Below are positions 53,703 through 63,543 of a stretch of 64,000 nucleotides of DNA, piece by piece. The notes below the pieces were generated by a model that had not been told where the DNA came from, searched no databases, and was given only the letters and a program-made list of their open reading frames with translations. Both the position numbers and the translations under genes were made by a program. Numbering within the stretch: position 1 is the first letter of the stretch; the number at the start of each line of letters is the position of its first letter. Origin of the DNA: Roseofilum halophilum BLCC-M91 (lineage in GTDB: Bacteria; Cyanobacteriota; Cyanobacteriia; Cyanobacteriales; Desertifilaceae); contig NZ_JAQPOK010000148.1 of NCBI RefSeq assembly GCF_030068445.1, forward strand, positions 1 to 64,000. Reading direction: 5' to 3'.

Positions 53703-54255
53703 GGTTTTCCATCTCAGTGACGACTTGGGCGAGTTCTTGCACTAGGGGAGTGTTTTCAGCTTGTTGGAAAGCTTGAACTAGAGCTAGATAGTACCATAGG
53801 GTTCCAGCTTTTCCGCCTTTAAATCTGTCCCAGATCCTTTCTCCAACTTGGCGATAGTCTTTAATGATGGAGCGAGCGTTATAGAGTTTATCGGCAGCAG
53901 AGACGAGGCGAACCGAGGGAGACGCTTGGGGAAGATGAGTTAGATAGGCTTGTTTGCGTTCTCGCCAAGGGGGTTTAGGGGTAGTGTAAGCGTCAGTGCA
54001 TCCTTCGACTATAGCCGTTACCGTATCTCCAAATTGTTCTCGAATGCGATCGCGGGTGGCTTCTCCGCCTTGGTCTTCGATGGCATCATGTAAAAGGGCG
54101 GCGATCGCCTCATCTTCAGTTGCACCGTATTCTAGGGCAATACTGGCAACACCCAACAGATGGGCGATATAGGGCACTCCTGAACCTTTACGGATTTGGG
54201 TTTGGTGCAGTTGGTGTGCCCAAATCAGGGCGTTTTCAAAGCGTTCAGAAAGCAT
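53698..54255 (-). CDS. HD domain phosphohydrolase (SpoT/Mesh1-like)
   Basis: Protein of 185 residues with the metal site HD in AALLHDAIED (about residues 51-60), the His in YIAHLLGVA and the later Asp in SAADKLYNAR. It resembles the hydrolase domain of SpoT/RelA or Mesh1, which hydrolyses (p)ppGpp or NADPH, without the synthetase. Dispersed inverted repeats flank it on both sides, and the stop codon lies within one of them. Confidence 0.87.
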   Translation of the reverse strand: MLSERFENALIWAHQLHQTQIRKGSGVPYIAHLLGVASIALEYGATEDEAIAALLHDAIEDQGGEATRDRIREQFGDTVTAIVEGCTDAYTTPKPPWRERKQAYLTHLPQASPSVRLVSAADKLYNARSIIKDYRQVGERIWDRFKGGKAGTLWYYLALVQAFQQAENTPLVQELAQVVTEMENL

Positions 54256-54258
54256 AGT

Positions 54259-54275
54259 TATAGCGCTTCGCGCGG
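54259..54275. repeat. dispersed repeat, inverted copy
   Basis: TATAGCGCTTCGCGCGG, the reverse complement of CCGCGCGAAGCGCTATA, just upstream of the HD gene start. Confidence 0.75.
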
Positions 54276-54345
54276 TAATAGGTAATTGGTAATTGGTAAT
54301 TGGTAGTCAGGCCGATAGTGTGAATGACCTCAGAGGCAGCATCAG

Positions 54346-56955
54346 CTATGCTTGTCCCTTACGAGTCATCCCAATTCCAGACAGATAAAGATCGGGAACT
54401 TTATAGCGCTCTACTTCCTTGGCAGTTCCTTCATAAATCGACAGTAAACCCACTTCTATCGCCAAGCTCAACTCATCTTCCAACCCAGTGATGTCAGTCG
54501 CTTTAAACGGAGAATATCCAATATCTCTGAGGCGAGATTCTAATGCTTTAAGTTCCTCAAATTCTTCATTAATTAAAGCATCTAAGGCTTGTTCTGAGAC
54601 TTTTTCTAGAGAAGAACTTAAAGCACGGGGACGAATAATCGTCTTCTCATAGGGATTCTGCTTCTGTTCTGTCTGTTCCCAGTTTCTAGCTTCTGCAAAA
54701 AGTTGCAAAAGAGCGCGAGGACTATGATTATCACTCCCATCAGCTAGACGTTTCCAAACCCAATTGCGAGTAAAGGCAGATTTACCCCCTCTCATTCGTT
54801 CTCCCACGAGCAGATTCCAGATTGCAAAGACTTGTAATTCACTTAAATGATCGTAACTGTTCAAAATCCTACCTTGATCGGCTGATTCTACCACTTGTTT
54901 AAAACTTTGAGATTTCAAAGCTTGTTTAACCAAAACCTTAAAGAACGTTGCCTTATCTTTCCAGACTAAAGTCACTGAACGCCCGTAAAAATGACTTTTA
55001 TTATCAAATTTCAGAGTTCTCCAGATATCTTCTCGCAACAAAATTTTAAATCTTAAAAATTTCAGACTATCTCCAATACCCGTTACTAAAGAAAATAGGC
55101 CTTCAATTGCTTTAGTCCGTCTATCTCGATCTTGCGGAGTATTCCCAAAACCGGTGTCCAATCCATCAATCAGCAGGAATAGAGGCGATTGTGCCGCACG
55201 ATCGAAGCGGGTTAACCAATCTCTAGATAATAACCCAATTTGAGAATTTTTTAGAAGATTTCTAAACCAGCCAACCACTTCTAATTCACTCGTTGGCTTA
55301 CTTCCTAAAATCTCTGATAAAGACCTATCTGGTTTGGGGGGATCTCCATTCCAGGAACTCCAGCAAGCTAAACAAATTTGTAGTAACCAAAAATCTCTCC
55401 AGCTTTTTCCGCTACTCTCCAATAGTTCATTTATAGCTTGAAACTCTACCGAACTGATTATCCAAGGACGATTGCCTTTAAGAGGACTGGGAGATAAAAC
55501 AACAATAGAATTAACATTGGGGTCTTCTAGTAAACGTCTAAAAATCGCTGTTTTACCGGTTCCTTTTCGACCGATAATTAATGGAATGTTTTGTTTAAGT
55601 GACTTATTCACCAAATCAGTTTGTACAAAAGTTTCGAGGAAATCATCTTGGTATTCTGCCGTTCCTCCTGAGAATCGCAATTCCTGCAAGATTTGCTCTT
55701 TACTACTTGACAAACTACTCGGAATATCCTCTTCACTAGCTGTAGGTAAAAAGCGCTCTAACCATTCAGCGATCGCCTCAAAATCACGCCATGAATCGTG
55801 ATTAGACATAATTTTGTCTGAAGTGGCGATCGCTTCACGATAAGGAATAAAGTGGGTGATGTCAGAGGCTTTAATCAAGTCTGTTTTCGATCGCTTTTCC
55901 AGTAAAAGAGATAGCCATTCTTCAATCCAATCAATAGCTCGATGTTGATATCTCTCTACTACTTCTGGTGCTTGACTCGCAGGTATGGGAGAAACCAGAA
56001 ATCGGGGTTCTGGTGTTAAAGATAATTTTGTCCGTCTTGTCTTTGCTGACAATAACGCCCGAACGAGTTCACCTGTCCCTCGTCGAGTTTGAGCGTGAGG
56101 GAAAAATACAATAATAGCTAGGTCAGCTAAATCAAATAGCAGAGGAGCATTGAGGGGGGTAATACCTGTCCTAGCATCGAGTAAAATCACATCGGGTTTA
56201 AAGGTTAGATTCTGGCTTAAACTCTGGATCAATTGCCGTAATGGGTTCTGGTCTTCACGATACCATGCACCTGGATCAATAAAGTTGAGCAAACGAGCAT
56301 AATTCGCATTGGGTAATCCTGCTGGCAGACAATAAATTTCCTCTGTTTCTGACACTCTAATAATATGATTTTGGATGTTAGGATTTTCCCCTCGATCCAA
56401 ACTCAATAAAATAGAGACTAAGCCCTGTCCATCCCTAATTTCATCTTCTTTTCCCCATAGAGCGGCTAATCCTGGTGCTTCTAAATCCAGATCCACACAG
56501 AGTACAGTTCTGCCTCGACTAGCCAGAATTTGAGCAGTATAAGCCAAGGCTGTCGATCGCCCCACGCCACCTCTGAGAGAATAGAATGTGGTTACAATGG
56601 GGAGTTCGAGGTCATCATCAAGATCTGATGGAAATACGATCGCTTCAGGATCGGGAGATTTGGCTAAGGCTTCCGGCCACAGGGGTAAGTCTTCTAAGGT
56701 AGAGTCTAGAGGGAGAGAACCGGCCCATTCTTGCTCTTCAGGAGTGAGCAAATCCCACCACTGAAGAGTCAAGTCTTCCAGTCCTTTTAAGGCTAGATGC
56801 TTGCGTTCTGCGGGTGATTTTCCCTGAAATCCTGGAGAAATGAGAGCAATACGCCAACCCATAAAGCGATCGGGTTGAACTCGCAAGTCTTGAACCTCTA
56901 AAGTAGCCGATGACATATTATCAAGAATATGTTGTTTAATATCTTGGTGATTCAT
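54346..56955 (-). CDS. KGGVGR-type ParA/MinD ATPase fused to Sll1717-type P-loop ATPase
   Basis: Protein of 869 residues. An N-terminal part (about 1-100, with a weak BolA-like pattern FQGKSPAERKHLAL) is followed by a MinD/ParA-type ATPase: deviant Walker A LRGGVGRSTAL at 127-137, CVDLDLEAPG at 153-162 and the switch LLDARTGI at 258-265. The second ATPase begins about 435, with Walker A GRKGTGKTA at 462-470 and Walker B FLLIDGLD at 593-600. The HEPN gene upstream overlaps by 4 bp. Two ATPase modules plus HEPN suggest a conflict or defence role, but no toxic effector motif is obvious. Confidence 0.8.
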   Translation of the reverse strand: MNHQDIKQHILDNMSSATLEVQDLRVQPDRFMGWRIALISPGFQGKSPAERKHLALKGLEDLTLQWWDLLTPEEQEWAGSLPLDSTLEDLPLWPEALAKSPDPEAIVFPSDLDDDLELPIVTTFYSLRGGVGRSTALAYTAQILASRGRTVLCVDLDLEAPGLAALWGKEDEIRDGQGLVSILLSLDRGENPNIQNHIIRVSETEEIYCLPAGLPNANYARLLNFIDPGAWYREDQNPLRQLIQSLSQNLTFKPDVILLDARTGITPLNAPLLFDLADLAIIVFFPHAQTRRGTGELVRALLSAKTRRTKLSLTPEPRFLVSPIPASQAPEVVERYQHRAIDWIEEWLSLLLEKRSKTDLIKASDITHFIPYREAIATSDKIMSNHDSWRDFEAIAEWLERFLPTASEEDIPSSLSSSKEQILQELRFSGGTAEYQDDFLETFVQTDLVNKSLKQNIPLIIGRKGTGKTAIFRRLLEDPNVNSIVVLSPSPLKGNRPWIISSVEFQAINELLESSGKSWRDFWLLQICLACWSSWNGDPPKPDRSLSEILGSKPTSELEVVGWFRNLLKNSQIGLLSRDWLTRFDRAAQSPLFLLIDGLDTGFGNTPQDRDRRTKAIEGLFSLVTGIGDSLKFLRFKILLREDIWRTLKFDNKSHFYGRSVTLVWKDKATFFKVLVKQALKSQSFKQVVESADQGRILNSYDHLSELQVFAIWNLLVGERMRGGKSAFTRNWVWKRLADGSDNHSPRALLQLFAEARNWEQTEQKQNPYEKTIIRPRALSSSLEKVSEQALDALINEEFEELKALESRLRDIGYSPFKATDITGLEDELSLAIEVGLLSIYEGTAKEVERYKVPDLYLSGIGMTRKGQA

Positions 56956-57374
56956 CGACCTTTCCTCCTAGATTGACGACGAAGTTGCTGCTGTATCCAT
57001 CCGGTTAATTGTTTGGCTCCATCTAGCAATTCTGCAATAGAGACACTATTATCCCAACTGAGTTGATACCGTAAGGATGTATCCCAGGATTCGATAAAGA
57101 ATGCTTTTGCTCCTTTAGAGTCGTGCAAATCTGAGAGGCGAAATTTTGCAGCTTCCCATAAACCCCGGAGGTTATGTCCTTCATTACCATGCTTGGGAAA
57201 TCCCACATTGCGATCGCGCAGTAATGCTTTTAGGCTACATTCTATCGCATATCCAGCCATATAAACACAGCCGATAGAGGTAGCTCTAGCTTTGTAAATC
57301 GCGTCTGCATCATTGGCTCGCTCCTTGGCAAGATATAGCCAATCCTGGGATTGATTGGGATTTTGAGAAGCCAT
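56952..57374 (-). CDS. HEPN domain protein
   Basis: Protein of 140 residues with the HEPN pattern: four-helix bundle starting DWLYLAKERANDADAIYKA, then GYAIECSLKALLRDRN (typical of this family) and WDTSLRYQLSW near the C-terminus. The RNase motif Rx4-6H of toxic HEPN proteins is not seen; the residue after RYQLS is Trp. So it may be an adaptor rather than a nuclease. First gene of a two-gene unit, overlapping the ATPase gene. Confidence 0.85.
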   Translation of the reverse strand: MASQNPNQSQDWLYLAKERANDADAIYKARATSIGCVYMAGYAIECSLKALLRDRNVGFPKHGNEGHNLRGLWEAAKFRLSDLHDSKGAKAFFIESWDTSLRYQLSWDNSVSIAELLDGAKQLTGWIQQQLRRQSRRKGR

Positions 57375-57429
57375 AGTCGTTAGATCGAGTGTTTTTTAGG
57401 TATACCCTGGACAGGAGATGACATACCCC

Positions 57430-60400
57430 CTAATTATCCACCAATAACGTAGACGAAGCATTGCGGCCAAACTCTTCGGGAGCATATTGTAAGTGCGCCT
57501 CTGCACCCGGCCAGAGATAGGAACCCGGTGTAACCGATCGCGCCAAATAATGCACTTCATAGATCCCAGGGGTGAGGCGATCGCCATAAGCCACCACTCG
57601 GTCTTTATACACCTGTTGGTAGTCGATTTGCCAGCTATCTCTATCGGCTTGTACCGCTTGATTGGCGGTCTCAAACTGGGTATTCACCGCCTCCAAACCA
57701 GCCGGGAGCGGGTCAGTAATCACCACATGATCCACGGGATGATCCGTGATAATCTCTAAGCCCACGTCAAACACTTGACCCGTTTGCACCTCAAAGGGTT
57801 GGTCTAGATCGTAGAGTCCCGTGGTTCGCAACACCTCCTCCTCATTCGCTCGGCGCACCTGACGCACCACCCGCAAACCATTTAAGCGTCCCGGTTGATT
57901 GCCAGTTAAGCGATAGCCATAGGAGACGAGATAATGCAGGTTTCCTGAGCCAGATTTCTGTAACACCAGCTCACTATTTCCCTTGGGTAACTGAGCCATG
58001 GGGACGCTTAAACTCCAAGTCGAATTCTCATAACCCTGAAACTGGGTGTTGCCCAAACTTTGACCCGCAAACGTCACCCCGACACCAAAATTAGGCGGCG
58101 TGCTTTCCGTTTGTGCATAGGCAACCAAAGCATCAAGCGCTTGGGCATTATTATAGGTACTGCCCCAAGTGCCATTACGACGCAAGGAGAGCAAACTGGT
58201 TAACAACCGCCCGGTTTCTGCGGGGGAAGCATCTTGGGCAATGAACAGGCGCAGTGCTTCCGCTTGTGCCGTGGTTGCTGAGGACAACCATTGATAGCGT
58301 TGGGGTAGATTAATCGTTGCCCTGCGTCCCGTCTGATAAATGGACTCGCGAATTTCATTCAACAGGCTTTGGCTTTCCTGTTTCCATTCTGGGAAATTGG
58401 CCAAATAGCGAGCTAACTTAATTTGAGTTACGGGATCGAATTCACTACGGACGCTGTAGATATCCGAGAGAAACTCATTTCGCACATCGCCCCACGCAGC
58501 CAAGGCGATGAGGGTTTCTAGGCGCAGGGTACTCTTACAAAGGGCAGAGGTACAGAAATCCTCGTTTTCGGGGTCGGCTAAGAGGTCTCGGAGATAGGAT
58601 TTGAGCTGGTCAACTTGGATACCTTCGGGGGCAAAGCCAGCATTGGAGGCTTTGGCGATCGCCTCTGCCACATAGGGCGTAAGATAAGGATTAGACCGGC
58701 GCACGCCTGGATAGCTACTAAATCCGCCATCTTCTCGTTGCAGGCTAGAGAGTTGATTTAGTGCTTCACTGGTTTTAGCAGGGAGATTGACACCTCGACT
58801 TCGCTCGGTGACCGCTCCGCTCCCTTCGACTCCGCTACCTTCGACTCCGCTCAGGGAGCTTCTGTATTGGCTTTCCAGGGTTTGCAAACTCGCCGCAATC
58901 AACAGTTGACTCGCCATCGGTTCGGCAAAAGGTAGGGGATTGTCGGCAAACACCTGTTGAGCGGGGGCGAGAATTTGAGGCATCAGGGTGCTGGCAAGGT
59001 TAATGTCTAACCCACCGGTATCGGTGGCGGTATCGGGGGCAACATTCACTGGCAGGGTGACGGTGTTGGTGCTGGTTCCCGACTCAACCACCCGCTCCGT
59101 CACCTCTAGGGGTTTAATCTCTAAGGGCACTTCAAAAGCATCCACGGGCTGGCCGTTGAAATTAGTTGCAAAGGTGACCGTCGCTGTGCCCGGTTCCGTA
59201 GGGGCGGGTTTCAAACCCGCCCCTACCGCTAGGGGGAATCTCTCGCCCATGGTTCCCTGACTGGCTTTCACCTGTCTGGAGTCCATACTGTTGTTGGTGG
59301 ACTCGAAGGTTAACCCACCGCTCACCGTTCCAGTGATGTCTAAGTTACCGGTAGCTTCCGTGGTATTGGTGATGGAGAGACCAGCATTGAGGCGATCGCC
59401 CGGTCGCACAAATTGCGGTAAAATCGGATTCGTGAGGATCGGCTGACTGGTAATAAACGTAGCTTCCCCATTGCCGAAGCGCAGATTACTATCTTTGGCC
59501 ACCACCATCACCCGCCAGGTGGTCAGGTCATCGGGTAGAGTAAAGGTGACACTGCCTTGTCCCTGGCTATTGGTGAGGACAGAACCATTGTAATAGGCCA
59601 GGGGTTGGAAGTCGCGACGGGTGCGGGTGTCGGCTGCTCCGGCTGAAAACCCGCCGCCATACCCCCAACCTTTGGCAAGGGGAGAGGCTTGGGGTTGCAA
59701 GACAACATCGGGACGGTTATCGCTAAACCGGGTAGAAATGGGTTGCTCGGCGTATACGGTGTCCAGGAGGTTGGGGGCGCGATAGCCCGTCAGTTGTAAG
59801 ATGGCTTCATTGACTACCATCACCGTCAGTTCTCCGGCTACCGGCGAGCCAGTGTTATCCCTCAGTTGCAGTTGCAGGGTTTGGGATTCTCCCGGTTGCA
59901 GTTGGGCGTTGGATGGGGTAGCTTCAACGGATAAGAGGCGATCGCTCAAATCAATCTTAAAGGGTGCAAACCCGACTTTAACCAAGTTATCTAAGTCCCC
60001 TTCTAGTCCGCTCCCTTCGACTTCGCTCCCTTCGACTTCGCTCCCTTCGACTTCGCTCCCTTCGACTTCGCTCCCTTCGACTTCGCTCAGGGAGCGTCCC
60101 TGACGCACCAGAACCGCCTCGAATGCGGCATTTGGTAGCATCTCTGGCGTGACTTCAAACTGCACTTGGGGGGCCCCGCCTTGCACCAGTTGCAAGGCTT
60201 GGAAGATGGGTTTATCGCGGATAATGGCAAAGTAGAGTTGCCCTTGTTCGTAGGGAGACTGAATCAGCGCGGTTGCCGTATCTCCGGGTTTATAGGTCTC
60301 TTTGTCCAGTTTTATTTCTAGCTTATCTTCATCTCCTCTACCCCAACGCACCCCACTGCCTCCGGTTGCCCAGATTTGCAAGTCGGTAGGGGCGGCACTA

Positions 60401-63360
60401 TTTTGACTGCCTGCAAAGTTAGCACGGATGCGATAGGAGCCGGAGTCTGGGGGCGTGAGTTCAGCCGTGGTGGGAGTTTGAGCGGAGCGGACGGTGGTTT
60501 CGCCTACCGTTTCATACTCCACTTGGGTGCGATCGCTCCGTCCCCCTTCCACCACGCGAGTTACGCTAGAATAGGTCATTTTCTGCAATTCCAGTCTCAC
60601 CCGCTCTCCCGCTTTGGCATTCCCCTGTGCATCGGTAACCACCACTTCCACGGGGAACGCTTGCCCCGCATCAGCCACAAAGTTACTCTTTAAACCAATG
60701 ATATTGGCACTCGGCAACACCGTCAGGGTTTGCGAGTCACTCACCGACAAATTCGAGACATCAGAAACCGACACATCCACCTGATAGGTCATAGGATAGG
60801 GCAGATCTGCATCTAGGTTAAATCTTTGTGTGCCTGCCCCAGAATCATCCAGGGTTTGCCGAGTTTGCAATACTTCCGTTTCCACCACCGGCGCTTCTTC
60901 CGGCCAAAACCACTGCGGGCCGAAACGATACTCCTGCCATTGTTGGGGCGTAAACTGGGTTTGCCGACGAGTGACATAATATTCGGCTCTACCTCCAATG
61001 ACAGGAGCGCCAAATAAATAATTACTCTCTGTTGTCGCTGTAATAGCATCTCCCGGTTGTGCCACCTCTTGATTTAAGCCGACTTCCACCTTAAAGTTAG
61101 GCGGATTAAATTCAGCCACCTGGAAGTTACCAGTTAACGTAATTCCAGAACCTTGAGCGCGAATCACATATTCTCCGACTTCCTGACTATCTTCTAAGGG
61201 AAACTCGACCGAAAACGTGCCAAATTGATTGGTTTTATAACTTCCCAAGTCCGTTTCATTGCCTTGGGGGTCTTGAATTTCCACCCGATAATTGGCTCGC
61301 GCGTCGGTTTTCAGGTCTCCTTGTTCCAGATAGTAGGCAACACCGGTAAACGTGGCTGTTTCTCCCGGTTGATAGAGCTGGCGATCGGAAAATATTGTAC
61401 CCCTAGAAACCGGTTTTGTGTCTTCCCAATCGGCATAAATGCCATAACCATAAGCGCCACTATAGGACTCAGTGCGGGTAAATGCCCAATCATCACCTTC
61501 TCTGGCAATAACGAGCAATTCTGGAGCTTCAGAAAACCGACTTCCTCCCATACAAGTTCGCAAGTTTTGGGCCGTTAATTGTAGTAATCCTAAATCATCG
61601 GTTTGTCCCGTGGCACAAGCTCTGGGTTTGGGTCTCGATTTTTCTCCCAATTTTGATTGATAAATCTCCACCGTAGCACCGGCAACGGCTTGCCCATTAT
61701 CCAGGTGATTGACTCGCACTAAACCCGACTCTGGAAACCATTGGGCAAATACCCCCAGATTCGTCAGTTCGACTAATCCGTAATAGGTGGGGGTATTCCA
61801 TTGCTGCTCCCCATTTTCTTCATAGGAGTTGGTTCTGGCTTTCACTCCATAGGCGAGTAGTCCTGATTCGCCCCCTAATTCTGATTTTAAGTTGACTGCA
61901 TTAATAACGGTTTGGTTTTGTTGCCCGGAAACTTGATAGGATTGCCATTGATTTTGTGAAGGTAAGATATCGTTGCCATTTCCTTGGGGATAGGCAGAAT
62001 CGACATAGACTAAATCTGTCGGTTCTAGGCGACGAAATGCGGCTTGATATTCTCTATCGGGGAGGTTAACGCTGGAAATGTCAAGCTGTAAATCTTCTGT
62101 GTTGGGTAATATATTTAATCCACTTTGCACCCAGAGATCTGCTGCCACATTACCGGTATTGTACTGTAGGGTGACTGGATTATCGAGGGTTTGACCAAAT
62201 CGATCCTCTAACTCAGTCCCAATCGTAATCGTATAATTTGTATCGGGTTCTAGGGCCCAAGGGTTAAGCTGAATCAGGTTGGGTTCATAGGTGAATCGCA
62301 CCAGGGGAGGGGCGTTTGGTGGAGGAGGGGGATTAATGGTAATGCTATTAACGGCAGATTCGGCGACAATGGGATTATTAAATCTCAGTTGCGGGCTACC
62401 TTTAATAAAGCGCCCATAGGCTCCTCCGGGGCCCGGTTCGCCGGTGGTTTCGAGTTCGTCAAAGTTGAGGGCGTTGTAGGTTTTAAATTGACTGGAAAAG
62501 GGGATTTCGCTGGCTAAGTTGCCGTTAGCGGGTTCTAATCCGGCGGAGATTTCTAGGCTGTAGGGGGTGTTTTTTTCGAGGGCTTTTTGGGGGGTAATCG
62601 TGTAATCGTACTGTTGTTGGGAGGGATCGAATGCGGTTTGGGGAGTATTACGATCGCTATTTTCATCTAAGGCAATGTTTAGGGGAATATCGCGATCGCT
62701 CCCCGCAGACACTAACCGGGTATGTTCGGCTAAGGATCTCAGGTCTAAGGCAACGTTAGAGGTAAACTTTAATTCGGGATTGATGTCTACGGGTTCCGGG
62801 TTTCCTTCCCGATCCACATTCGTCCCCGGAAGATTAGACAGTTGAATGGGAGGGGTGTTAAATGTCCAGGCAAAATCCCGGTCTAATTGATGATTATTCA
62901 GGTCTTGTAAGCCTTGTTTGAGCGTCACTTGTACCCTGGTGGCTAAGGGAAGGGCGCGATCGGCTTGAAATCCTACCATGCGCGGGGTTAAAAAGCGAAA
63001 CGTTCCCGGTATTCTGGGGGTAATTTCAAATTTGTTGAGCAGATCTCGCTGTTGGGGAGAGTCGAGACTTTCTAGGGGAATGAGAGGATCGGTAAAGATA
63101 ACATTAATTTGATTCAGGGGTTTGGCTTCTTCTGTGGGGTTAATGTTCTCGATCCAAGCGGGAGGAGTGGCTAAGGGAAGGGGAGAGACGCTAGGAAGGG
63201 GTTGATTTCCCGATCGCATCCCAGCGAATCTACATCCCGTCAATGTCAGCACAAAGAGCAAGATCAACACGAATACTTTATGCTTACGGTAATACTGGCC
63301 AATCCCACGACGCAATTGGCGCAGTTGTCTCATTCCGAGTATGGAGCGACGACGAGCCAT
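57430..63360 (-). CDS. bacterial alpha-2-macroglobulin family lipoprotein
   Basis: Very long protein (1976 residues) of the bacterial alpha-2-macroglobulin family, periplasmic and lipid-anchored: cytosolic basic start, hydrophobic segment and lipobox LTGC (Cys43). MG-type beta domains fill residues 60-1230, with a central bait-like region, a helical alpha/alpha-6 domain near 1530-1800 and a beta C-terminal domain. The thioester motif CLEQ of the trapping type is absent, so it resembles the thioester-less (YfaS-like) group. Three dispersed repeats have been absorbed in frame (SEVEG units, SGVEG units and VGAGLKPAPT). Start at 63360 (MARRR) has GGGAAGAGAG upstream; the alternative GTG is at 63375. 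Confidence 0.9.
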   Translation of the reverse strand: MARRRSILGMRQLRQLRRGIGQYYRKHKVFVLILLFVLTLTGCRFAGMRSGNQPLPSVSPLPLATPPAWIENINPTEEAKPLNQINVIFTDPLIPLESLDSPQQRDLLNKFEITPRIPGTFRFLTPRMVGFQADRALPLATRVQVTLKQGLQDLNNHQLDRDFAWTFNTPPIQLSNLPGTNVDREGNPEPVDINPELKFTSNVALDLRSLAEHTRLVSAGSDRDIPLNIALDENSDRNTPQTAFDPSQQQYDYTITPQKALEKNTPYSLEISAGLEPANGNLASEIPFSSQFKTYNALNFDELETTGEPGPGGAYGRFIKGSPQLRFNNPIVAESAVNSITINPPPPPNAPPLVRFTYEPNLIQLNPWALEPDTNYTITIGTELEDRFGQTLDNPVTLQYNTGNVAADLWVQSGLNILPNTEDLQLDISSVNLPDREYQAAFRRLEPTDLVYVDSAYPQGNGNDILPSQNQWQSYQVSGQQNQTVINAVNLKSELGGESGLLAYGVKARTNSYEENGEQQWNTPTYYGLVELTNLGVFAQWFPESGLVRVNHLDNGQAVAGATVEIYQSKLGEKSRPKPRACATGQTDDLGLLQLTAQNLRTCMGGSRFSEAPELLVIAREGDDWAFTRTESYSGAYGYGIYADWEDTKPVSRGTIFSDRQLYQPGETATFTGVAYYLEQGDLKTDARANYRVEIQDPQGNETDLGSYKTNQFGTFSVEFPLEDSQEVGEYVIRAQGSGITLTGNFQVAEFNPPNFKVEVGLNQEVAQPGDAITATTESNYLFGAPVIGGRAEYYVTRRQTQFTPQQWQEYRFGPQWFWPEEAPVVETEVLQTRQTLDDSGAGTQRFNLDADLPYPMTYQVDVSVSDVSNLSVSDSQTLTVLPSANIIGLKSNFVADAGQAFPVEVVVTDAQGNAKAGERVRLELQKMTYSSVTRVVEGGRSDRTQVEYETVGETTVRSAQTPTTAELTPPDSGSYRIRANFAGSQNSAAPTDLQIWATGGSGVRWGRGDEDKLEIKLDKETYKPGDTATALIQSPYEQGQLYFAIIRDKPIFQALQLVQGGAPQVQFEVTPEMLPNAAFEAVLVRQGRSLSEVEGSEVEGSEVEGSEVEGSEVEGSGLEGDLDNLVKVGFAPFKIDLSDRLLSVEATPSNAQLQPGESQTLQLQLRDNTGSPVAGELTVMVVNEAILQLTGYRAPNLLDTVYAEQPISTRFSDNRPDVVLQPQASPLAKGWGYGGGFSAGAADTRTRRDFQPLAYYNGSVLTNSQGQGSVTFTLPDDLTTWRVMVVAKDSNLRFGNGEATFITSQPILTNPILPQFVRPGDRLNAGLSITNTTEATGNLDITGTVSGGLTFESTNNSMDSRQVKASQGTMGERFPLAVGAGLKPAPTEPGTATVTFATNFNGQPVDAFEVPLEIKPLEVTERVVESGTSTNTVTLPVNVAPDTATDTGGLDINLASTLMPQILAPAQQVFADNPLPFAEPMASQLLIAASLQTLESQYRSSLSGVEGSGVEGSGAVTERSRGVNLPAKTSEALNQLSSLQREDGGFSSYPGVRRSNPYLTPYVAEAIAKASNAGFAPEGIQVDQLKSYLRDLLADPENEDFCTSALCKSTLRLETLIALAAWGDVRNEFLSDIYSVRSEFDPVTQIKLARYLANFPEWKQESQSLLNEIRESIYQTGRRATINLPQRYQWLSSATTAQAEALRLFIAQDASPAETGRLLTSLLSLRRNGTWGSTYNNAQALDALVAYAQTESTPPNFGVGVTFAGQSLGNTQFQGYENSTWSLSVPMAQLPKGNSELVLQKSGSGNLHYLVSYGYRLTGNQPGRLNGLRVVRQVRRANEEEVLRTTGLYDLDQPFEVQTGQVFDVGLEIITDHPVDHVVITDPLPAGLEAVNTQFETANQAVQADRDSWQIDYQQVYKDRVVAYGDRLTPGIYEVHYLARSVTPGSYLWPGAEAHLQYAPEEFGRNASSTLLVDN
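58792..58858. repeat. in-gene dispersed repeat (SGVEG-encoding)
   Basis: Copies of TTCGACTCCGCT-type sequence with a neighbouring CTCGGTGACCG segment lie within the alpha-2-macroglobulin frame and add the segment SLSGVEGSGVEGSGAVTERS without breaking it. Confidence 0.85.
59198..59226. repeat. 29-bp palindrome inside the alpha-2-macroglobulin gene
   Basis: Exact 14-base arms GTAGGGGCGGGTTT and AAACCCGCCCCTAC around one central base. It encodes VGAGLKPAPT in frame and is a typical dispersed cyanobacterial palindrome. Confidence 0.95.
60013..60095. repeat. tandem 15-bp repeat inside the alpha-2-macroglobulin gene
   Basis: Five exact copies of CCCTTCGACTTCGCT in 75 bp, ending in the CTCAGGGAG of the canonical dispersed palindrome. 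The protein gains five SEVEG units. Confidence 0.97.
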
Positions 63361-63543
63361 TCTCTCTTCCCTCACTGAATCTGATCTTGTCTTACCTGAT
63401 AAAGGCAGGGTTTGGGAAGAGTTTGTAGATATACTTTACAATAGTGTTTACAAATACTCGAAAATGGCATCTTGCCCGCTTGTTCGATATCAAAGCTATA
63501 GCAAGGCGCGATCCCATTCTGAGACCTGACTACCAATTACCCA

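Noticed and set aside
56952-57374. Active HEPN ribonuclease toxin
   Set aside because: No Rx4-6H motif was found.
60013-60087. Tandem repeats that could look like a CRISPR array
   Set aside because: The 15-bp units are contiguous without spacers and encode SEVEG in frame.
57430-63360. Thioester-type protease trap
   Set aside because: The CLEQ motif is not present at the expected region (NPLPFAEPMASQLL).
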